DNA of 20,628 nt from RGIG3528 sp045629005 (GTDB lineage: Bacteria > Bacillota > Clostridia > Lachnospirales > Lachnospiraceae): the NCBI GenBank assembly GCA_045629005.1, contig JAZQQJ010000066.1, positions 1 to 20,628 on the forward strand. The letters are read 5' to 3'. The notes below the pieces were generated by a model that made no database searches, had not been told where the DNA came from, and saw only the letters and a list, made by a program, of their open reading frames with translations. The position numbers were made by a program, and so were the translations under genes. Positions 15,865 through 20,628 of this stretch are shown piece after piece. Each line of letters opens with the position of its first letter. Positions within the stretch are counted from its first letter, which is position 1.

Positions 15865-16473
15865 ATGGAAAAAATTAAAATACATGACAGAATAGAATAT
15901 CTCCCTGCGAGCGAAAACCCTCTTTCTGCGGATGTTGTTATTGTTCATGGCGACACTTCAGATTGGGTGTTTGATGTGGGTGCGTGTGATGAAGCGTTTT
16001 CAGTTATTCAAAGTCTTAAATCAACAAGGAATGTCGTGATTTCACATTTTCACGCAGACCATTCCACTAATGTTTCGAGAATAACATACGATAAGCTTTA
16101 CTGCGGGGATTTCACAGCAAAGAAGTTTGCTGATGCGACAGCTGTAACATCGGTACTTTCTTTTGACGACGGCATAAATATTGTTCTTTTCCCAATTCCG
16201 AGCGCACATTCCAAAGGTTCAATCGGAATGCTTGTGGATAAGGCCTATGCGTTTCTCGGAGACGCAACATATTGTTCAATGATAAACGGAAAGCCCGGAT
16301 ATAATGCCGGGCTTTTGCAGGCAACAATAAAGGCACTTGAAGGAATTGATGCCGAGTATTTTTGTTTAAGTCATGAGAACGGGTTTATTAAGAAAAAGAA
16401 TGAGGTGCTCGAAAATCTGAAGTGGATTTATAAAAGTCGTGATTCACATGAAGCATATATTTATATTGACTGA
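15865..16473 (+). CDS. Metallo-beta-lactamase-fold hydrolase
   Basis: A 202-residue protein with the full set of metallo-beta-lactamase fold ligands. SHFHADHS gives His61, His63, Asp65 and His66. PSAHSKGS gives His115, LGDATY gives Asp133, and LSHENGF gives His170. Together these should hold two metal ions (Zn or Fe). It is short for the family, with no C-terminal substrate domain, so the reaction cannot be named. Thioester or phosphodiester hydrolysis are the usual activities. I place the start at ATG 15865, with a modest GAGTG six bases upstream; an in-frame GTG at 15856 would add three residues. It is soluble, with no signal peptide. It follows the GCGAAGC repeat block and precedes a convergent gene. 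About 160 bp after the stop show no gene and no clear terminator. Confidence 0.85.
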   Translation: MEKIKIHDRIEYLPASENPLSADVVIVHGDTSDWVFDVGACDEAFSVIQSLKSTRNVVISHFHADHSTNVSRITYDKLYCGDFTAKKFADATAVTSVLSFDDGINIVLFPIPSAHSKGSIGMLVDKAYAFLGDATYCSMINGKPGYNAGLLQATIKALEGIDAEYFCLSHENGFIKKKNEVLENLKWIYKSRDSHEAYIYID

Positions 16474-16632
16474 TGTTTTGCAATATATCGTCCTAAGTAA
16501 GTCTGCTTTTAGTTAACAACATGGGACGTTTGTGAATTTTGCCTGAATCCTAACGAATTATGAGTGCTATGCTGTTGATTGAAGGTCTTAACTTCGCATT
16601 AGTGTTTCTTGGTGAATGTTAGAAAGAGACAA

Positions 16633-17361
16633 TCAGGTGCAGATAGCTTGAATTATGCAGTCTATTTGATTTTGATCAAGAGGGCGGTCTTCTGTTTCGC
16701 TTGTGAAGAATAAATTGATTCCCGGAAAAATCCCGTTGTTTATATACAATTTTATTTTCCTAATAAAATCCTCACGATAATCACTCTTTTCCAAAAGCCC
16801 GAGATGTTCCAGGTATACAACTTCATTTGTTATTGGATGAAGTATCGTAAAATCCGGGAAAATGGAAATGTTACCGAGTTTTAATTCACATTCATAACGG
16901 AATGGAATGCGTGCAGAATACAGTGCGTTTGCTATTAATGCTTCGGACTTTGTGCGAACTATGCAGCCTTGCATAGTTTTTATTTTTAGCCTTTCGGGGT
17001 GTGATGGATTATGTTCGTAGGGTTGTTTTTCCCATTCGGACAAAGAAGCAGATATCAATTCAGCGAAAGGCGCCGTACTGTATTTCTCATAAATAGAATT
17101 GAGCTCTTCTTCTAGTGATTGAGCTGTTTCTTCTACACGGACCATTTTCTCGTATATATTTTGTAATTCTGAATAGAAATTCTGAAGAGCAAGCTTTCGA
17201 GCCGTTTCAATTTTTGATTTGGGAATATATTCTCGTTCGGTGCCTTGGCTGGCATATAATTTGTAATACTTACCTGTTCTGGAGTATGTGAGCTTCCCTT
17301 TGGGAAGTTTTTTTGTGCAGGAATGAAGATATTCCAATTTCGATTTGATATATGATTTCAT
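16633..17361 (-). CDS. Unknown protein with a PD-(D/E)xK nuclease-like C-terminal domain
   Basis: A 242-residue protein. Residues 1-50 are basic (many Lys/Tyr, SRTGKYYKLYASQGTEREYIPKSK). Residues 53-95 are helical and probably coiled (LQNIYEKMVRVEETAQSLEEELNSIYEKY). The C-terminal half has the order expected of a PD-(D/E)xK nuclease fold: a helix with KSEALIANAL (Glu140), FPDFTI (Asp170), then VVYLEHLG (Glu185), where His186 replaces the usual ExK spacing. From memory, related proteins with PDFTI and WEHFG are widespread and uncharacterised in gut Firmicutes. It may be a nuclease or a fold relative without activity. The start at 17361 has a perfect AGGAGG five bases upstream. It stands alone between intergenic regions, which hints at an accessory gene. 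Confidence 0.7.
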   Translation of the reverse strand: MKSYIKSKLEYLHSCTKKLPKGKLTYSRTGKYYKLYASQGTEREYIPKSKIETARKLALQNFYSELQNIYEKMVRVEETAQSLEEELNSIYEKYSTAPFAELISASLSEWEKQPYEHNPSHPERLKIKTMQGCIVRTKSEALIANALYSARIPFRYECELKLGNISIFPDFTILHPITNEVVYLEHLGLLEKSDYREDFIRKIKLYINNGIFPGINLFFTSETEDRPLDQNQIDCIIQAICT

Positions 17362-17482
17362 AAATTCCTCCTATTGTTGAAATGTGGAATGAAACGTGGT
17401 GAGGTATGATAAATAGAGTTTGATACAAGGGGAAACGCAATGAGAAGTAGCGAGGTTTATGAGCAAGGAAGGAGGATGGGAT

Positions 17483-17608
17483 ATGAATAAGTGGAGGCGA
17501 CGAGTAATAGTAAGGGGGAGCAGAGAACCCGGTAAAGTTATGTCAAGGAATATTAGCATGGCTAAGGCAGGGAATATAGGTGTGGCTATTGGAAGTGGGG
17601 AATTGTAA
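17483..17608 (+). CDS. Possible 41-residue basic small protein
   Basis: GGAGG (17471-17475) lies seven bases before ATG 17483, which opens a 41-codon frame ending TAA 17606-17608. The product begins MNKWRRRVIVRGSREPGK and is strongly basic at the N-terminus, with a Gly-rich tail. The surrounding 17373-17640 is very purine-rich on the + strand, so GGAGG may occur by chance. No promoter is evident and no family is recognised. The rest of the gap from 17362 to 17738 shows nothing else convincing; an 89-codon frame on the opposite strand is a composition artefact in my view. Confidence 0.2.
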   Translation: MNKWRRRVIVRGSREPGKVMSRNISMAKAGNIGVAIGSGEL

Positions 17609-17738
17609 AGCGAAGAAGTGAAACAGCGCAAAGATAACATGGAAATAATAAAAAAACAATGCTATTCAATAAAGATTGTGGAAAGCATACAAAAATAATG
17701 GGGTGTTTTTGGCTAACATTACTATATTTCGTGATTCT

Positions 17739-18357
17739 TACCTAAACCGCGGCAGGAATCAGGTACAAACATCAGTTTTTGCCGCGTCATACCTAAAAAA
17801 ACTTTGGCATTAGGTACAGTAAGCATGATTTGTCATTTTATACCTAAACCGCGGCAGGAATTAGGTACAAACATCAGTTTTTCCGCGTCATACCTAAAAT
17901 AACTATGGCTTTAGGTACAGTAAGCGGGATTTGCCATTTTATACCTAAACCGTGGCAGGAATTAGGTATAAACATCAGTTTTTGCCGCGTCATACCTAAA
18001 ATAACTACGGCTTTAGGTATAGTAAGCGGGATTTGCCATTTTATACCTAAACCGCGGCAGGAATTAGGTATAAACATTAGTTTTTGCCGCGTCATACCTA
18101 AAATAATGTTGGCATTAGGTACAGTAAGCAGGATTTGTCATTTTATACCTAAACCGCGGCAGGAATTAGGTATAAACATTAGTTTTTGCCGCGTCATACC
18201 TAAAAAAATCTTTGGCTTTAGGTACAGTAGGCGGGATTTGTCATTTTATACCTAAACCGCGGCAGGAATTAGGTATAAACGAAAGATTTTGCCGCGTCAT
18301 ACCTAAAAAAATCCAAGCGTTAGGTATGGCCGGCGTTTTGCTACGTTCTGTGCCTGA
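17739..18357. repeat. Palindromic tandem array 3: 51-bp units in six 102-bp doublets, same arms as array 2
   Basis: TACCTAA occurs at 17739, 17790, 17841, 17891, 17942, 17993, 18044, 18095, 18146, 18197, 18249 and 18300, with a decayed end (TGCCTGA) at 18351. Spacing is 51 bp except for one 50 and one 52. Two unit types alternate strictly. Type A is TACCTAA, spacer ACCGCGGCAGGAA, TTAGGTA, then a segment with TTTTTGCCGCGTCA. Type B has spacers such as AATAACTATGGCT, then TTAGGTA and a segment with GTAAGCGGGATTTGCC. CGCGGCA and TGCCGCG in type A form a competing stem. The arms and the AAGCGG...TGCC core match array 2. Function unknown. It ends about 80 bp before the promoter of the BMP-family gene. 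Confidence 0.93.
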
Positions 18358-18439
18358 AATTTGCTTGCGTGATATACGGCAAGCAATTTTCAGTATCTTC
18401 CCTTAAGCCCATCTTATCAATGCGATTAGAAATGAGCGT

Positions 18440-18468
18440 TTTACAAAAGTTTATGGTATGTTTATAAT
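18440..18468 (+). promoter_or_regulatory. Sigma-A promoter of the BMP-family lipoprotein gene
   Basis: TTTACA (18440-18445) and TATAAT (18463-18468) with exactly 17 bp between. The predicted 5' UTR is about 75 bases. It contains ACATAT/ATATGT arms (18484-18489 and 18508-18513) and CCGG/CCGG just before the ribosome binding site. I do not recognise a purine riboswitch there. Confidence 0.85.
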
Positions 18469-18552
18469 CCGAAACCGTGGAAGACATATTTCTTTCGCAA
18501 ATAAAATATATGTGCGCAACCGGAAGAATCCCGGAATGCGATGGAGGATCAA

Positions 18553-19743
18553 ATGAAAAAGGTTTTATGTATTGTGTTAGCATGCATTATGGTGCTTTCA
18601 ATGGCAGCATGCGGAAATGCAGGTAATGGAAACTCAGATTTCAAGCTTGGTGTTATTCTTCTTCACGATGAAGCATCAACATATGACTTAAACTTCATTA
18701 ACGGTGTTAAAGATGCTCAGAAGGCACTCGGCCTTTCAGATTCACAGGTTATCATTAAGAGAAATATTGAAGAGGGTGAAGCCTGCTACGAAGCAGCAGC
18801 GGACCTCGTTGACCAGGGCTGTAACATCATCTTCGCAGATTCCTTCGGTCATGAGACATACCTTTTAAAGGCAGCCAAGGAATTCCCTGACGTAGAGTTC
18901 TGTCATGCAACAGGTACAATGGCTCACACAGAGAAGCTCGCAAACTTCCACAATGCATTCGCTTCCATCTACGAAGGCAGATATCTTGCAGGTGTTGCTG
19001 CAGGTCTCAAGCTTAAAGAAATGATGGCTGCTGATTCATCAGTAGTTCCTCACATCGGTTATGTTGGCGCATTCACATATGCAGAAGTTATTTCCGGTTA
19101 CACATCTTTCTATCTCGGCGTTAAGTCCATCGTAAGTGATGTTGTTATGGACGTTCAGTTCACAGGTTCATGGTACGACGAAATCGAGGAGAAGAACGCA
19201 GCAGCAGCACTTATCGACAAGGGTTGCGTACTTATTTCACAGCATGCTGATTCAATGGGCGCTCCTTCAGTTTGTGAAGAGAGAAACGTTCCCAATGTAT
19301 CATATAACGGCTCCACAAAGGATGCCTGCCCCAACACATTTATTGTTTCTTCCAGAATTGACTGGGCTCCTTACTTCAAGTACATCTGCGAGCAGGTAAT
19401 GGCCGGCAAGGCAATCGACACAGACTGGACAGGAACAATCGCTACAGGTTCCGTAGTTCTTACAGATGTTAATACAAAAGCTGCAGCAGCAGGCACAGCA
19501 GAGAAGCTCGAAGAAGTTAAGAAGGGCCTTCTCGATGGTTCTATCAAGGTATTTGATACAGCAAACTTCACAGTTGGCGGTGCATCCGTTTCATCCTACA
19601 TGGCTGACGTTGATACAGATGCTGATTACACAAAGGATACAGAAGCTATTAAGAACGGTTTCTTCCATGAATCAGAATATCGTTCAGCTCCTTACTTCGA
19701 TATAGCAATTGATGGCATCACATGTCTCAATGCGAAGTATTGA
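18553..19743 (+). CDS. BMP-family substrate-binding lipoprotein of an ABC importer (probably nucleosides)
   Basis: A 396-residue lipoprotein. The signal peptide MKKVLCIVLACIMVLSMAAC ends in a lipobox with Cys20 as the lipidated residue. The mature domain matches the BMP/PnrA (basic membrane protein, Med) family: FKLGVILLHDEAS at the start, DLVDQGCNIIFADSFGHE, then NAFASIYEGRYLAGVAAGL, IGYVGAF and GSWYD. These form a two-lobed periplasmic-binding fold anchored outside the membrane, capturing nucleosides in characterised members. I choose ATG 18553 because GGAGG (18543-18547) sits five bases before it; ATG 18541 lies before that site. Codon choice is more biased (many CTC, TTC, AAC, GCA) than in neighbouring genes, suggesting high expression. 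It has a consensus promoter and is followed by a hairpin and then the ABC ATPase gene. Confidence 0.92.
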   Translation: MKKVLCIVLACIMVLSMAACGNAGNGNSDFKLGVILLHDEASTYDLNFINGVKDAQKALGLSDSQVIIKRNIEEGEACYEAAADLVDQGCNIIFADSFGHETYLLKAAKEFPDVEFCHATGTMAHTEKLANFHNAFASIYEGRYLAGVAAGLKLKEMMAADSSVVPHIGYVGAFTYAEVISGYTSFYLGVKSIVSDVVMDVQFTGSWYDEIEEKNAAAALIDKGCVLISQHADSMGAPSVCEERNVPNVSYNGSTKDACPNTFIVSSRIDWAPYFKYICEQVMAGKAIDTDWTGTIATGSVVLTDVNTKAAAAGTAEKLEEVKKGLLDGSIKVFDTANFTVGGASVSSYMADVDTDADYTKDTEAIKNGFFHESEYRSAPYFDIAIDGITCLNAKY

Positions 19744-19781
19744 TTTTGCTTTTCCCCTAACCCCTACATATATTTTCAATC

Positions 19782-19821
19782 AGGCGGAGCTTGTTTAACT
19801 GCTCCGCCTAATTGACTTTTT
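19782..19821 (+). terminator. Terminator/attenuator between receptor and ATPase genes
   Basis: AGGCGGAGC (19782-19790) pairs perfectly with GCTCCGCCT (19801-19809) around a 10-base loop. TTTTT follows after a seven-base gap (19817-19821). It is probably a partial terminator that keeps the receptor mRNA more abundant than the ATPase mRNA. Confidence 0.65.
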
Positions 19822-19840
19822 AGAGGGGCTGACATATAAT
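19812..19840 (+). promoter_or_regulatory. Internal promoter for the ABC ATPase gene
   Basis: TTGACT (19812-19817) and TATAAT (19835-19840) with 17 bp between. The -35 box lies in the tail of the preceding terminator, sharing its T-run. The expected start is near 19847, about 39 bases before the ATG. Confidence 0.75.
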
Positions 19841-19885
19841 CCGAATATCTTTTGTAGGGTAGGATTCGTAAATCGGAGGGCTCAC

Positions 19886-20628
19886 ATGAGCACAAATACT
19901 GCAATTGAACTGAAACACATTACAAAGCGCTTTGGCTCTGTCATTGCAAACAATGATGTTTCTCTTGAAATCAGAAAGGGTGAAATTCTTTCCGTTCTTG
20001 GTGAAAACGGCTGTGGAAAAACAACCCTCATGAATATGATCGCCGGCATCTATTTCCCTGATGAAGGCGAAATTCTTGTTGACGGCGAACCCGTCGTCAT
20101 TCGTTCCCCCAAAGATGCATTCAAGTACAAAATCGGTATGGTCCACCAGCACTTTAAGCTCGTGGATATATTTACTGCGGCCGAAAATATTGTGCTTGGA
20201 GACACTGAAGACAAGCATTATAAGCCTGCCGTTGTTAATGCAAAGGTTAAGGAAATTGCTGATAAGTACGGCTTTAAGCTTGATCCTAAAAAGAAAATAT
20301 ATGAGATGTCGGTTTCGGAGAAGCAGACCGTTGAAATTATCAAGGTGCTCTACAGAAACGCTGATATTCTCATTCTTGATGAGCCTACGGCTGTTCTTAC
20401 TCCTCAGGAAACGGAGATGCTTTTCAAGGTTCTCAGGAATATGCGTGCCGATGGTAAGTCCATTATAATCATCACACATAAGCTTCATGAAGTTCTTGAG
20501 ATTTCCGACAGAGTTGCAGTCCTCAGAAAAGGTGCACATATCGCTACTGTTGAAACAAAGTACGCTTCAGAGGCCTCTCTCACTGAAATGATGGTTGGTC
20601 TTAAGGTTCAGCTTAACATTAACAGAAG
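19886..20628 (+). CDS. ABC transporter ATPase of a BMP-type (nucleoside) importer, 3'-truncated by window edge
   Basis: The frame is open to the last base, giving 247 residues of an ABC ATPase. Walker A is GENGCGKTT (residues 39-47), the Q-loop is VHQHF (Gln88), Walker B is ILILDEP (161-167) and the H-loop His is 198. The signature region reads MSVSEKQTVEI, where most relatives have SVGEQQRVEI, so the first-half signature is degenerate (Ser for Gly, Thr for Arg). The family (YufO/NupO/RbsA-like) has two fused ATPase halves of about 500 residues in total, and only the first is visible. GGAGGG (19875-19880) lies five bases before ATG. Together with the upstream lipoprotein it should power nucleoside uptake at the membrane. 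Permease genes would be expected beyond the window end. Confidence 0.92.
   Translation, partial: MSTNTAIELKHITKRFGSVIANNDVSLEIRKGEILSVLGENGCGKTTLMNMIAGIYFPDEGEILVDGEPVVIRSPKDAFKYKIGMVHQHFKLVDIFTAAENIVLGDTEDKHYKPAVVNAKVKEIADKYGFKLDPKKKIYEMSVSEKQTVEIIKVLYRNADILILDEPTAVLTPQETEMLFKVLRNMRADGKSIIIITHKLHEVLEISDRVAVLRKGAHIATVETKYASEASLTEMMVGLKVQLNINR

Noticed and set aside
17371..17640. An 89-codon - strand open frame
   Set aside because: It lies opposite a purine-rich strand, giving a pyrimidine-coded Leu/Ser/Thr/Pro-rich product with no family resemblance and no clear ribosome binding site.
11736..18357. CRISPR arrays
   Set aside because: The spacers between palindromes are near-identical relatives of one another (13 or 24 bp), not unique 30-40-bp spacers, and no cas genes are in the window.
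17874..18406. Repeat-containing open frames (34-residue repeats) on both strands of array 3
   Set aside because: The 102-bp period again keeps frames open. No ribosome binding sites are present, both strands are open, and small indels in the array break any long frame.
18469..18552. Purine riboswitch in the leader of the BMP-family gene
   Set aside because: The leader is only about 75 bases and lacks the conserved loop sequences and three-way junction of the purine aptamer.
19820..20539. A 239-codon - strand open frame
   Set aside because: It is the reverse shadow of the ABC ATPase gene, whose motifs are all clear on the + strand.

Overview
This window looks like chromosomal DNA of a Lachnospiraceae-type member of the Clostridia. 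The grounds are moderate GC, strong AGGAGG-type ribosome binding sites, sigma-A promoters, Gram-positive lipoprotein and secretion signals, and gene families common in gut Firmicutes. No ribosomal or tRNA genes are present, so the genus cannot be fixed. REGION 1 (1-10075, + strand) is the tail of a type IV pilus or pseudopilus operon. It holds a PilX-like protein cut by the window start, two classical prepilins with G|FSLVE cleavage sites, and a 2196-residue Sec-secreted protein with internalin-type B repeats. The genes overlap or nearly touch. The order (minor pilins followed by one giant exported protein) resembles the minor pilin-PilY1 operons of Gram-negative bacteria. REGION 2 (10080-11642) starts five bases after that operon. 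A consensus promoter, a yybP-ykoY-type (manganese) riboswitch and its terminator precede an ArsB/NhaD-type membrane permease, which suggests a manganese-responsive exporter. REGION 3 (11643-14032) holds a 63-bp palindromic tandem array, REP-like 36-bp palindromes, a VanZ-family gene on the - strand, and a + strand pair made of a small unknown protein and a cytidylate-kinase-like P-loop kinase. REGION 4 (14033-18357) alternates orphan genes with unusual non-coding DNA. In order it has a 51-bp palindromic array of 14 hairpins, a six-TM unknown membrane protein, a compact predicted four-way junction running into 52-bp GCGAAGC-rich repeats, a metallo-beta-lactamase-fold protein, a PD-(D/E)xK-like protein on the - strand, and a second array of 51-bp units. 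That second array shares its TTAGGTA/TACCTAA arms with the first and is organised as six 102-bp doublets. REGION 5 (18440-20628) is the start of a BMP-family ABC importer, probably for nucleosides: a lipoprotein receptor, then a terminator whose tail overlaps the -35 box of a second promoter, then the ATPase gene cut by the window end. The two most interesting items are the manganese riboswitch-permease unit and the set of three palindromic tandem arrays. In those arrays about 38-39-bp hairpins repeat every 51 or 63 bp in three separate intergenic regions.
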